A DNA stretch of 55,682 bases from Prorocentrum cordatum. Its lineage: Eukaryota; Sar; Dinophyceae; Prorocentrales; Prorocentraceae. Position numbers and translations under genes: made by a program. Position 1 is the stretch's first letter; each line of letters opens with the position of its first letter. This document shows positions 10,340-21,092 of this stretch, piece after piece. The notes below the pieces were generated by a model. The model saw nothing but the letters and a program-made list of their open reading frames with translations, made no database searches and was not told the origin of the DNA. The DNA lies in NCBI GenBank assembly GCA_963575745.1, contig CAUYUJ010006480.1, positions 174,001-229,682 of the forward strand. The letters are read 5' to 3'.

Positions 10340-11300
10340 CCCCGTAAATTGCACGAGAAAACATGCACGAGAAAAAATCATTCCTGCGGCGCACCATTTG
10401 ATCGCTCACACCATAGAGTGCACAACACATATAAGAATTCAACCGATTGCAATCCTGTTCATAACAATCAAGTCGGTTGCAGTTCAATCGTTTGCAACCG
10501 ACTGCGCCACATAGTTTACACCACATGGCTCACGCCTTATAGCTGAGTACGCTAGCTCCTGCTACATAGATTCTCCTTTCTCAACAGAAAATAAGTTCTA
10601 CCACCCTCCCCTATCCGGGGGTCAAAGATCCCCCGGGAACCGATGCAAGACACATAGGATTTTGCCCCATCGTCCATCCTAAATGTGAATTAACTCTATC
10701 CCAGGGGGGCAAGTATCGGCCCCCCCCGCCATCCTCTGCAAACCATACTATGCGCGCGCACTCGTTTATCACAAATCATAGGCTTTCACAAACCCTTTGC
10801 AACAAATTGGACGAAGTGCACACGCGCGCGTCGTCGCGCGGGCATGCCGAAATCCTTCAAAAACCTTCGGTTTCGGAAGAAGTTCAAAATCGAGTTCCCA
10901 AAAAACATACAAAACACAGGGGTTCGCAACACGGATTTTCAAACAAAAAAACTTACGCGCGCGCGCGCTCTTGCGAAGTCTTAAGAAAACCATGGTTTTT
11001 CATTTTTCCAAACATACTACCAAACGGGCTTCGCGCGCGCGCACGTCGAAATCGTTCGAACGCCCTTGCACGCGTGCCGTCGCGAGAACCCTCTGCAAAA
11101 AACGGGGCGAAGTGCACGCGCGCTTCGTCGCGCGCGCATGCCGAAATCCTTCAAAAACCTTCGGTTTCGGAAGGATTTCAAAATTCAGTGTCCAAAGAAC
11201 ATACAAAAGCACAAGGTTTCGCAATGCGGATGTTCAACAAAAGCGTGGAAGCGCGCTCTTGCGTCGTCGTCGTCGTCGACGTCGCCGTCCTCCCTCCTCC

Positions 11301-11336
<36 letters not shown>

Positions 11337-11664
11337 CTCTGTCTTTCCTCGTCGTCGTCGTCCTCTTTGGCGTCGTCGTTGTTTCCGTCGTCGTTCTCGC
11401 CGTCATCATCATTCCTCCTCCCTCATCATCATCTCGTCGTCCGTCGTCGGCGTCTCGTCGTATTCCCTCCTATTTCGTCGCCGTCGTCGTCGTCGTCGTC
11501 TTCCCGTCTTCCCTCGTCGTTGTCTTCGTCGGCGTCGCCGTCCTCCCTCCTTCTTCGTCGTTCGTGTCGTCGCCGTCCTTCCTCCTCCCTCGTCGTTGTC
11601 GTCGTTGTCGCCGTCGTCGTCATCCTTCTTCCCTCGTCGTCGTCGACGTCGTCTTCGTTGGCGA

Positions 11665-11696
<32 letters not shown>

Positions 11697-12515
11697 GCGG
11701 CGTCATCGTTGTCGTCGTCGTCGTCCTCGTCGTCCTCGTCGTCCGGGTTGTCGTCGCCGTCGGCGTCGTCGTCGTCCTTGTCGTCGGCGTCGTCGTCGCC
11801 GTCGTTGTCGTCGGCGTCGTCGTCGTCGTCGTCGGCGTCGGCGTCGGCGTCGTCGGTGTCGCCGGCGTCGTCGTTGTCGTCGTCGTTGTCGTCGTCGGCG
11901 TCGTCGTCGTCGTCCTCGTCGGCGTCGCCGTCGTCGTCGTCATCGTCGTCCTCGTCGTCGGCGTCGTCGTCGCCGTCGTTGTCGTCGGCGTCGTCATCGT
12001 CGTCGTTGTCATCGTCGTCGTCGTCGTCCTCGTCGTCGGCGTCGTTGTCGCCGTCGTCGTCGTCGTCGTCGTCGTCCTCGTCGTCGGCGTCGTCGTCGCC
12101 GTCGTTGTCGTCGGCGTCGTCAACGTCGTCGTCGTCGTCGGCGTCGGCGTCGTCGTCGTCGTCGGTGCCGCCGTCGTCGTCGTTGTCGTCGTCGTTGTCG
12201 TCGTTGTCGTCGCCGACGTTGTCGTCGGCGTCGTCATCGTTGTCGTCGTCGGCGTCGGCGTCGTCGTCGTCGGTATCGCCGTCGTCGTCGTCGTTGTCGT
12301 CGTCGGAAACGTCGTCGGGGACGTCGTCGGTGTTGTCGTCATCGCCGTCGGCGTCGTCGTCGTTGTCGCTGTCGTCGTCGGCGTCGCTGTCGCTGCCAAG
12401 TGCAGTTTGGTACCCACCGTCACTGTCTTAAGACGTCGTGCGACCAACTTGCGGGTGGGAGGGTGGGATGCTTGCACGAGCAGTGGAGAGGACAGTTTCA
12501 AGACGGTCAAAATGA
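10340..12515 (+). repeat. Composite repeat copy 1 (A-B-C-D, TCG expansion, F tail)
   Basis: Module A (TGCACCACAT-like ~18-bp units) lies at 10340-10545 and B (C-rich, then TTTGCCCCATCGTCCATC) at 10590-10720. C (ATGCGCGCGCACTCGTTTATC) is at 10750. D (two sub-units with GAAGTGCACGCGCG, CCGAAATCCTTCAAAAACC and GCGCTCTTGCG) spans 10800-11270. Where other copies have module E, a 1.1-kb TCG array sits, followed by the end of F (TTGCGGGTGGGAGGGTGGGA) at 12450. Confidence 0.8.
11262..12400 (+). repeat. TCG trinucleotide array, ~1.1 kb
   Basis: Almost pure TCG with GTC/GCC/GTT variants. It occupies the place of module E, which in other copies is itself TCG-rich (for example 17080-17160). The 597-, 544- and 487-codon frames through it (Arg-, Ser- and Val-rich) are artefacts. 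Confidence 0.95.
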
Positions 12516-13690
12516 ATTGCACCACATAGCCTACACCACGTGAACTCGCGCCACATAAAGTTCACAGCATACATTTGCACCACATAGATTGCACGACGTA
12601 GATTTACGACGCAGAATGAACAACGCTGGTTGCATCACATCAATTGCGCCATGTAGGCTGCACTACGTAGCTTGCACAACGAAAATTGAGACGCACAGAT
12701 TGCACCACATGTGCTGCACAACGTATGTTGCACCACATGGGATGCACAACGTAAATTCGTTCCCCTTTCCTGCAATAGTACAAGGGCCTACCCCCGTCTG
12801 CCCTCCCCCCGGACTTAACGGCCCCCTGTACGTATTGCAATTTGCGCACGATTCTGCCCCATCGTCAATCTTAGATATGAACTCGAAACATCCCAGCCAA
12901 ACGGGGATTCCCCTCCCCTTCGTGCGCAACAACTTATTATGCGCGCGCTCGTTGATCAAATATCACCAGTTTCCAAGCCCCCCCTGCAAAACACGGGACG
13001 AAATGCACACGCGCGCGTCGTCGCGCGCGCTTGCCGAAATCATTCAAACACCTTATAGAAAATTCAAAATCGGCCGTCCTGGAACACATGTCAAAGCACA
13101 TGGATTCGCAGCGAGAGCTTTCAAAAAAGAACCTGCGCCCGCGCTCCTGCATATTCTTACTACAACCATTGGTTGTTCCAACACTTTCATCAAATGCTAC
13201 CCAACGTGCCTCTCGCGCGCGCATGTCGCAATCGCAAGAAAGCCTTTGCGCGCCTTCTGTCGCAAGAACCCCTTGCATCAAAAACTGCACGAAGTACACG
13301 CGCGCGCGTCCTCGGGTGCGCAAGCGGAAATCGCTCAAAAACGGGAGGTTTCAATCGAATGCCCCGAACACACACACACACACATACACACACACATAAA
13401 AGCACATGCGTTTGCAGGCAAGTTTTTGTATAAGAAAGTTCGCGGCCTTGCGAATTTTCAACAGGCCACCGTTTTCTTCGACCTTTTCATTGAAGTCGGC
13501 CGAACGGGCCTCTCGCGCCGCATGCCGACACGATTCGGACGCCCTCGCGCGCGCGCCGGGGCGGGGGGGCGCGGCCCGCGTCAAAACCGCCGACCCCTCG
13601 AGGTCTCTAGGCGCGCGAGATTCCCCCCCCCTATAACCCCCCCGCCGGGCCCAACTGCGGCCCCCGTCGCCCCGCCGCCGCTCCTGCCGT
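12516..13690 (+). repeat. Composite repeat copy 2 (A-B-C-D, truncated)
   Basis: Module A is at 12516-12760, B at 12765-12900 (GATTCTGCCCCATCGTCAAT), C at 12940 and D at 12990-13560. Only a fragment of E follows. A short CA microsatellite sits at 13368-13397. Confidence 0.8.
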
Positions 13691-14090
13691 CTGACAGCGG
13701 GCGCTGCTGCCAACGCGCCTGAACGGGAAGCGCGTCGCCGACTTGGACGGCGCGGTGCACTGTCCATGGGGTCCACGGGCCCGCGGGCCGACCTACCTGC
13801 GAGGCCGTTTGACAATGGGCGCCGCTGTCAACGCGCGCGAAAGGGAAGCGCGTCGCCGACTCTGACAGCGCAGCGCACTGTCAACGGGGCCCGCGGGCCC
13901 GCGGGCGCCATGGCCCCACGGGCCGCCTCCGAGGCCATTTGACAATGGGGCCCGCTGTCAGAAGGCCCCGTGCCTCCAGGGGGCCCCGACCCCTTTAACG
14001 GCGCGGCCCGCTGTCAACCAGGGGCCGGGGGAGCAAGTCCACAGCGTGGCCCGCTGTCAAACAAGGAAATCCCGCGTCGAATGGCCCCCA
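13691..14090 (+). repeat. GC-rich tandem with GCGCTGTCAACG and TTTGACAATGGG
   Basis: Three to four irregular units of about 100-120 bp contain TTTGACAATGGGC, CGCTGTCAACGCGC, GAAGCGCGTCGCCGACT and GGGCCCGCGGGCC. TTTGACA and TGTCAAA-type motifs face each other, so short hairpins are likely. No gene is seen. Confidence 0.7.
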
Positions 14091-14527
14091 GTTCGCACGC
14101 CTGTGAAATCCTTGAAATATTGAAGCATACTTGCGCGTAGCATCGCAGATTTGCCTCGAGCATGTGTCGACTGCGTTTCGCTTCGCCGCCTTCCCTAGCT
14201 CCCCGCTGCCCAAAACAACCGAAGAGGCCTCGAAGACCGCTCCCAGACGGCCCAAGAAACCCCAGAGCGCGCGCGCAGAAAGCCCGAGAGGGGCCCGAGA
14301 CGGCCCGCGCGGCGCCCAGGGCGGCCCGAACGAGCTCCGAGAGAGCTCCAATAACGACCCCGGAGCGGGGACGCGAACTGGCAAAGCGAGCCCCGCCTCC
14401 CAAGATCGCCCCCAAGACGCCCCGCAGGAAGCCCGCCAGAGGCAGCAGTGCCGCCCCGTGCCGCTCGAAGGCGCCGCCCGTGAGAGTCCAAAGAGGCAAA
14501 GACAAAACGCTCTCCAAGAGTTTCCAA
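14091..14527 (-). repeat. GGGCCGTCTTGG-type array, reverse orientation
   Basis: The minus-strand counterpart of the array at 8720-9290: units such as GACGGCCCAAGAAACCCC and GCCCGAGACGGCCC. A non-repetitive lead (14100-14200) resembles the islands at 9045 and 53950. No gene is seen. Confidence 0.6.
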
Positions 14528-14532
14528 GCGTT

Positions 14533-14707
14533 TTGGGCGTGGCTTAATGGGGGGGTCACAAATGGGGGGGTCAGAAACGGTCCCCTTTCGTGCCCCTTTC
14601 GGGCCCCTCCGGACCCCCAGGGGGCTCGTTTAGGTACCGTTTGGGTACCTTTTCGGACCACCCTCGCCACCCCCCCATTTATGACCCCTCCATTACGCAA
14701 CGCCCAA
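14533..14707. mobile_element. MITE-like element 1 (175 bp, ~40-bp TIRs, 5-bp TSD)
   Basis: The ends TTGGGCGT and ACGCCCAA open inverted repeats of about 39 bp (14533-14571 and 14669-14707) with four or five mismatches. They share TAATGG, GGGGTCA and AAATGGGGGGGT. The 5 bp GCGTT flanks both sides (14528-14532 and 14708-14712) as a target duplication. It has no coding capacity. This is a non-autonomous inverted-repeat element; an introner-type element is an alternative reading. Confidence 0.8.
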
Positions 14708-14876
14708 GCGTTGTGTCCCATTGCTTTTCCGGCCCCCCACTGCCCAAGGCAGCCCGAGAAGCCTCCGCGATGGCTCCCAGACGGCCCACGGCGCGCCCGA
14801 GAGCGCGCCAAGGCGGCCAGAATCGTCCTCCTCGACGTGCTAGTGAACGCCATCACCGTCGCCGTCGTCATCATCG
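14708..14876 (-). repeat. Short GGGCCGTCTTGG-type stretch between two MITE-like elements
   Basis: Short reverse-orientation units (GCCCGAGA, GACGGCCC) precede a CATCACCGTCGCC-rich stretch. No gene is seen. Confidence 0.5.
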
Positions 14877-14881
14877 GCATC

Positions 14882-15050
14882 TGACTACCTACCAGACCAC
14901 CCCAACCCAACCCGAAGACCCGAATTTCGGGTTGGGGGGGGTAAGGGTTCCACATGTGTTTTTTCGATGTTTCCCGACCCCACCCCCCACTGGAAATCGA
15001 GGGTAAATGTGAGCCTTCGGGTTGGGTTGGGGTGGTTTGGTGGGTAGTGA
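14882..15050. mobile_element. MITE-like element 2 (169 bp, ~36-bp TIRs, 5-bp TSD)
   Basis: Inverted repeats at the ends share ACTACC(T/C)ACCA(G/A)ACC and then CCCCAACCCAACCCGAAG, with about three mismatches over 36 bp. GCATC stands on both sides (14877-14881 and 15051-15055), a 5-bp target duplication. The interior is ~100 bp without coding capacity. Its TIR sequence is unrelated to element 1, but element size and duplication length match. Confidence 0.85.
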
Positions 15051-15055
15051 GCATC

Positions 15056-15445
15056 ACCAGCGTTGCCCCGAGCGCTGTCAACAGCATGGGCATCGCCACA
15101 GCCCGCAACGCCACCATCCTCATCATCGCCAAGCCCCCCCCTCAAACACAAAACATAAAACCACTACTATCGCACGCGCTCACGGCAGCATCACCATCAC
15201 CGCCGGCATAACCATCCCCGCCAAACCCCCGACGCCGCATCAGCATCACGCACCTCCGATCACCGCGCCCCGATGCATGGTCACCCCCCTTTATCGTCGC
15301 CATCGCAATCAGAATCGCTCTCATTTGTCCGACATCCACACTATCACCATCAACCAAATCATTGCTAACCTCGTCCCAGAATCAATATCAACCCCGACAT
15401 CGAGAACGCCATTATAAGGCGCGGAGCTCCCCGTCTGTAAATCTC
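15056..15445. other. CATC/GCC-rich degenerate sequence, no gene
   Basis: Loose repetition of CATCACC, GCCATC and CCGCCAA resembles the E module of the composite repeat. No coding frame with a domain is seen. Confidence 0.5.
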
Positions 15446-15449
15446 ATTT

Positions 15450-16265
15450 TCTGACGCATCTCACTGCGCGTCTCTGAGTGCGAGGGGATATCGGCCTGAC
15501 AACGTTTGGCTTGGGAATGAACCGCCAGCTGCGATGGCAAGAAAAAGCGATGGTGCACCGAACAGCCAGTTCGTTTGAGAGCGAGCCGCAATCTGCTCTG
15601 GCAAGAGAGAAGCCCACTGCTCCAAACAAGCGTTTCGCTTGGGAAGGGGCCACACACAATCTGACCGCGAACGGGCCCGCGGCCTATGGGGTGCGCCGAA
15701 ACAGCGCACCGCTGGAGAGTGAGCTACAATCGACGAATCTGCTCTGGTGAAAGAAAACAAAACTCGGGGGCACCGGACCAGCTTTTAGCCTGAGAGCGAG
15801 CCGCAATCTGACCGCGAACGGGCCCGTGATATACCCCCTGGCAGCTGGAATGCGCCAGCGCAGCGCTTCGCTTGAGAATGAGCCGCAGCCCGGCCGCGAA
15901 CGGGCCCGTGATATACCCCCTTGAAGTGCGCCAAAACAATGTTTCGCCGCGAGTGAATCGCAATCTGCTCCGGCAAAAGAGAGCTCGGGAGCGCCGTGAC
16001 AGCATTTCGCTTGAGGGCGCGCCGCAGTCTGACTGCGAACGGGCCCGCGCTGCACCTCCTGGCGGCTGCCGCTAGGGGCGCGCCGCAGCAGCGTTTCGCT
16101 TGAGAGCGAGCCGCAACATGCTCTGATGAAGGAGAACTCGAGCGCGCCAAAACAGCATCTCGCTTGAGAGCGAACCAAAATCTGACCACGAACGGGCCCG
16201 CGATGCACCCCCTGGCGGCCCCGTCTGTGGAGCGCGCCAAAGCCGCGTTTCTTTTGAGAGCGTTC
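15450..16265 (-). repeat. ~75-85-bp degenerate tandem array, about 11 units
   Basis: Each unit carries CGTTTCGCTTGAGAGCGAGC followed by CGCAATCTG and, in about half the units, GCGAACGGGCCCG. Unit length is irregular, with two alternating unit types, so this is a diverged array. The reverse complement of the core, CTCAAGCGAAACGC, also marks the end of the R1 repeats. Confidence 0.8.
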
Positions 16266-16984
16266 CGGCGCGATCGAGAAACTTCGAGCCCGGCACTTTG
16301 CGAGTCCCCCTACGCTTGCGCAGCTCGCGATGGCTCCGCGGTTGACGCGGGGCGCGAATGTCCATCGCGTGCATGGGGCCTCCTGAACTGGAGCAAAACA
16401 GACCAGAAAGATCACGTCGCTCACCTCGTTTCCCAGTGCCTTGACATTGCTCATGGCCCAGGAGCAATGCATGTGAACGACGAACCGAATGCCAAGTAGC
16501 ACAAGTTTGGCGGCCGAGCTTTTCCGGCCCCAAACCCTGGCAACCCGCGCGCGGGCCCCCCAGTGGATCTGCAAATCGGCAAGGGGGCTGGCCGGAGAAG
16601 CGAAGCCATAACAGACGCAATCATACGTCATCGAACTCCCTCGCAGGTTAGACCACAAGGGTTAGGACTAGCTGGCCCACGCGAGCGCAGCAGCACAGGG
16701 GGGGCTCGGAGGCGACGGCCGCTGCGCAGGTCAGGGCAACATTTTGGGGTTTTTCGGGGGCCTCTTTGGTCCTCTCGTGGGTTTCTGGGGTCTTCTTGGG
16801 CCGTCCAGCATTTTCCTCGAGCTCCCCCTCTTCGCCCGGCCTCGTCCCGCATTGGCTGCCCCCCGCCCCCATCACTCGAAAACCTGGGCATCCTGCGGAA
16901 ATTGAAATCTCCAGCTGTGACCAACTTGCCCCTCCCCATATAGATCGAAGCCGACCTCGTTCAAGGTGTCGGCGGATATGGCGT
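16266..16984. other. No gene seen; short GGGGCCTCTTTGG stretch
   Basis: 16745-16815 holds a short GGGCCGTCTTGG-type array. The remainder is GC-rich with no domain recognised. Confidence 0.5.
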
Positions 16985-17515
16985 AAGCCTAGAGGGTAAT
17001 GCCACGCGGGCCACTCTCGCGCGTCGGCCGCGCGCGCATGTCGAACGCTTTCCCAGACCCTCATCACCGACGCGGGGGCGCCGTCATCGTCGTCGGCGCG
17101 ATCAGCATCGGCGCCGTCACTGGCTTTGCCGCCGTCGCTGTCATCATCGTCACCGACGTCGCTACTGTCATCGCCGCGTCTACCGTTGCGGACGTTGCCA
17201 TGCGCTGCGCCCGCCCAGCCCAAGTCGCCGACTCGCACTGAAGTGCCCACTGGGAAGCGCCCAGCGGCCAGCGCCACCGCGGCCGCGTCGGTCACGCCTA
17301 ACTAGCCGGCCGCCTGTCGCGCGAGCAGGCGCGGGATAGCGCGGCCGCAGAGACGCGCCGGCCAACGCCAAGCACTCATCGCAATCGCCGCCACATGGGT
17401 TTTGAAAACCATCTTGCGGGTGGGCGGGCGGGACGATTGCGCTGGCAACGGAGTTGACAATTTCAAGTTCGGCTGGGTGAATTGCGCCGCGTAGACTGCG
17501 CCGGATGCCTTTTCC
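16985..17515 (+). repeat. Composite repeat copy 3 (E-F-A only)
   Basis: Module E (CGTCATCGTCGTCGGCGCGA, then TCAGCATCGGCGCCGTCACT) is at 17080-17130. F (GCACTGAAGTGCCCACTGGG through CAAGCACTCATCGCAATCGC to TTGCGGGTGGGCGGGCGGGA) is at 17235-17430, and a short A remnant is near 17490. The 5' modules are missing. Confidence 0.8.
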
Positions 17516-18800
17516 TTTTCAACAGAATATAAGGACCCACCACTACCGCCCCCCCCCCCCCGCCCTCAGGATTTGTTCACCGCCCCCTTTTCGCATTGCA
17601 ATGCGCGCGTGACTCTGCCCCACATCGCCCGCCCAAACTTTGAATTCATGCCGCCCCAGCAAGGCTGGCGTCGACCCCCCCCCTCCTGCGCAGGAAATGA
17701 TTACGCGCGCGCTGATCAAAAATGGGCAGTTTCCAAACATCTATTTGCACAATAACAGGGCAAACAACACGCGCGCGCGTCGTCGTGCCGAAATCGATCG
17801 AAAAACTTCGGTTTCGCAAATCGAACGCCCCGAAAATAAATTAAAACACGCGCTCTCGCAACGAAATATCTCAGCCCCAAAAAAGCCTGCACCCGCGCTC
17901 CTGCAGATTCTTAAAGGAACCACAGGCGCCTCAACATGTTCATAACATGCGACCAGACGGCCCTTCGCGCGCGCATGCCGAAGTCGCTCAGCGCCCTTGC
18001 GCGCGCTGTCGTCAAACGGAAAAAACGACGCGAAGTGCGCGCGCGCCGTCTCGCGCGCGCGCTGAAATCTTTCAGCGCAGCCAAAGATGTCGTGCGGAAT
18101 TCAAAATCGAGTACCCCGAAAAATATGCAAAACCCATGGTTCCGCAGCGTCCATTTTCTGAGGAACAAAACCTGCGCCCGCGCTCTTGCGAATGCTTGAG
18201 ACAACCATAGGTTGTTCAACATGTTCATTGCATTCTGCCAAACGGGTCTCCCGCGCCGCGCGTCGAAATCATTCGAGCGCCCTTGCGCGCGCGCTGGCGG
18301 GGGGCGCAATCCGCGTCAAATGAAACAGCGCGGGCCGCTCTCGCTCGTCGGCCGCGCGCGCGAACTCCCTCGAGAACCTTCATCGCCGACTCGAGGACGC
18401 CGTCATCGTCGTCGGCGCGATCAGCATCGGCGCCGTCACTGGCCTCGCCGTCGTTGTCGCCATCGCCACTATAGCATTGCTGCGAGCATCATCGCGTTTG
18501 CCGTTGTCGACGCTGCCATGATACAGTGCTCGCCCAAGTCGCCGACTCGCACTGAAGTGCCCGCTGGGAAGTGCCCAGCGGCCAGAGCCGCCGCGACAGC
18601 GTCGGCCGCGCCAAACTAGCCGGCCGCTGCGCGCGCGAGCACGCGCGGGCTAGCGCGACCGCGCAGATGCACCAGCCAACGCTACGCGCCCATCGCAATC
18701 GCCGCCGCGTGGGTTTTGCAGACCAAGCTGCGGGTGGGTTGGCGGGGGATTGCTCGAGCAGTGCAATTGTCACCTTCAAGTTCGGCAGGATAAATTCTCC
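17516..18800 (+). repeat. Composite repeat copy 4 (B to A, most complete)
   Basis: A C-run and CTCTGCCCCACATCGCC mark B (17545-17640), and CGCGCGCTGATCAAAAA marks C (17705). D sub-units span 17765-18300, E is at 18365-18530, F at 18550-18760 and an A remnant near 18790. Confidence 0.8.
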
Positions 18801-19400
18801 ATTCTACAAGAGCATCCGGATTCCCCCCCCTGCAGGAGTACCCCCCCTCCCACATTTCGCATTGGAACTTTGAAACATGTTTCTGCCCCATCGTCCATCC
18901 ATAATATGAACTCATAGCATCCCAGCCAGGCCTGTATCCACGCCACCCCTCATCCTCTGCGAAAGACTTATGCGCGCGCACTCGCTTATCATATTCCATC
19001 AACTTTCAAGAATCCCTCGCGCGAGAAATGGGGCAAGATTTCAAAACCGAGCGCCCCGACAACCGTCAAAACACATGGTTTCGTAACAATGATGCTCAAA
19101 AAAAACTGGCGCTCGCGCTCTGATTCTTAAGCGCACAACCGGTTTTCCAAAATTTACACACGTTGCTACCAAACAGGCCTCTCGCGCGCGCACGTTTACA
19201 TCGTTCGACCGCCCTCGCGCGCTTGGTGTCGCAAGGTCCCATTGCGCAAAGTTGGGCGAAGTGCGCGCGCGCGTCATCGTGCGAGCAAGGCAAAACCATT
19301 CAAAAACTCAGGGTTGCGCACGGAATTCAAAAAATGAATGCCCCGAACATGCATAACATACATGGTTTCGTAACATCACTTTTTCCCTACCTAGGCTCTG
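18801..19400 (+). repeat. Composite repeat copy 5 (B-C-D, truncated)
   Basis: B is at 18825-18925 (TTTCTGCCCCATCGTCCATC) and C at 18970 (ATGCGCGCGCACTCGCTTAT). D follows to 19385, where the copy stops in TTTCGTAACATCACTTTTTC. Confidence 0.8.
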
Positions 19401-20245
19401 CCTAGAAGGGTTCTTCCCCTGTGTGCTTAAAGGGGCCGGGCAATGTAACTCGCCCCGGGCGGTTCCGCCGGCATTCGCCCCGCGGTTCCCCCAGCTACGT
19501 CCCCTTAGCTTAGCGTTGCCTGTCTCATCTTCGCTTGGCCTGTTTCATCTTCGCTTAGCTTATCTTCATCTTAACTCAGGTCTATCTTAGCTTAGCTTAC
19601 CTTCATCTTAGCTTCGCTGAGTTTTAGCATAGCCGAGCACAGCATAGCATAGCATAGTGTAGCATAGCATAGCGCAGCACAGCATACCATAGCATAGCCC
19701 AGCATAGCATAGCAGAGCGCAGCATAACATAGCATAGCATAGCATAGCGCAGCGCAGCACAGCACAGCACAGCACAGCGCAGCATAGCATAGCATAGCAT
19801 AGCAGCAAAGCAAAGGCAAAGCAACAGCAGCGACAGCAAAGCAAAGCACAAGCAACGCAAAGCAAAGCAAAGCAAAAACAAAAGCAAAGCAAAAGAAAGG
19901 CAAAAGAAAAGCAATGTGCGACAGATGCCGAGCTAGCCTCGATGGCCGGACCGGGGACCCTGCAAGCAGTGCCTTCCGCAACCATTTCGGCTCAAGTCCA
20001 GAGGCCCTGCCACACAGCCGCCCACGTTCATGTCCCGAGGTTGGCGGAGTGAGGCGTTCAGCATAACATAGCCAAGCATAGCACAACGTAGCATAGCATA
20101 ACGCAGCATAGCATAGCGCAGCTTAGCATAGCATAGCATAGCATAGCACAGCGCAGCATGACATAGCATAGCTTAGCATAGCATAGCATAGCGCAGCATA
20201 GCATTGCATAGCATAGCGCAGCATAGCATAGCAAAGCAAATCATA
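19401..20245 (+). repeat. AGCAT/AGCGC pentamer array with a central island
   Basis: AGCAT, AGCGC and AGCAC units fill 19620-19800 and 20060-20240. AAAGC-type units fill 19800-19915, and TTAGC/TTCGC units lead in from 19500. A 145-bp non-repetitive island (about 19916-20060) carries the spliced-leader-like sequence. Cys/Tyr/Ala/Met-rich open frames on the minus strand are artefacts. Confidence 0.9.
19976..19996 (+). other. Spliced-leader-like relic (dinoflagellate SL)
   Basis: The 21 bases match the conserved dinoflagellate spliced leader (after its first variable base) at 18 positions. They begin CCGCAACC and end CGGCTCAAG. The three differences are all transitions (T to C, G to A, T to C). 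No GT donor follows the final AAG and no Sm-like site is evident downstream, so this is not an intact SL RNA gene. It fits a retroposed, trans-spliced transcript end or a dead SL gene. Confidence 0.55.
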
Positions 20246-20269
20246 GCAACTAATGCTGTTTTCCTAGGG

Positions 20270-21041
20270 GCTCCAACTTCTAGGTAGGGTCGCACTGGGG
20301 TAATCGGTTTTTATGTCTGTAAACAAAAAAACCTGCGCGCGCTCTTGCGCGTTCTTGACAAACCACGGGTTGTTCAACATTGTCATCAAATTCTGACAAG
20401 CGGGCCTCTCGCACCGCATGTCGAGCTGATCCGAGAGCCCTCGCGCGCGTGCTCGGAGGGGGCACGATCCGCGCCCAAGAGTATCACGCGGGCCACTCGC
20501 GCGCATCGGCCGCGCGCGCACGTCGAACTCCCTCCACAATCTTCATCGCCGCCTTGAGGACATCGTCATCGTCAACGCTAGGCGCGATTCTCATCGGCAC
20601 CGCCGTTGGCCTTGCCGCCGTCATCGCTACCATCGCCACCATCATCGGTACTCTCATCATCGCGTCAGCCGTTGTCGGCGTCGCCATGGTACCGCGCCCG
20701 CTCGAGCCACCGACTCGCGCTGAAGTTCCCGCTGGGAAGTGCCCGGCGGCCGGCGCCACCGCGACCGCGTCGATCTCGCCGCGCTTGCTGGCCGCCGCGC
20801 GCGCGACGGTGCTCGGGCCAGCGCGGCCGCAGAGATGCGCCAGCCCACGCCAAGCACTCATCGCAATCGCCGTCGCATGGGTTTGCAAACCAATTTGCGG
20901 GCGGGCGGGCGGGATGATTGCGCGGGCAGGAGTTGGCAACTCACTGCGAGCATCGGTGAATTGCACTACTTATATAGCACCGCGTAGTTTGCGCACCATA
21001 CGTTGAGCTGCATAGGTTGCACTACATGGACTGCACAAGGT

Positions 21042-21045
<4 letters not shown>
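20270..21045 (+). repeat. Composite repeat copy 6 (end of D, E, F, A)
   Basis: The end of D is at 20325-20470 (GCGCTCTTGCG, then the AAGCGGGCCTCTCGCACCGC variant). E is at 20520-20690, F at 20700-20920 and A at 20955-21040 (TTGCACTACATGGACTGCAC). Confidence 0.8.

Positions 21046-21092
<47 letters not shown>
21046..21092. repeat. TA microsatellite
   Basis: Pure TA dinucleotides directly after the A module. Confidence 0.97.

Noticed and set aside
10750-12543. 597-, 544- and 487-codon frames
   Set aside because: They are Arg-, Ser- or Val-homopolymer translations of the TCG array.
14882-15050. CCCCAACCCAACCC as a telomere repeat
   Set aside because: It occurs once per end as an inverted repeat, not as a tandem array, and is not the TTTAGGG type expected in dinoflagellates.
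15450-16265. CRISPR-like array
   Set aside because: Unit spacing is irregular, repeats are diverged and spacers are themselves repeated; the setting is eukaryotic.
19592-20086. Cys/Ala/Met/Tyr-rich minus-strand frames
   Set aside because: They are translations of the AGCAT pentamer array.
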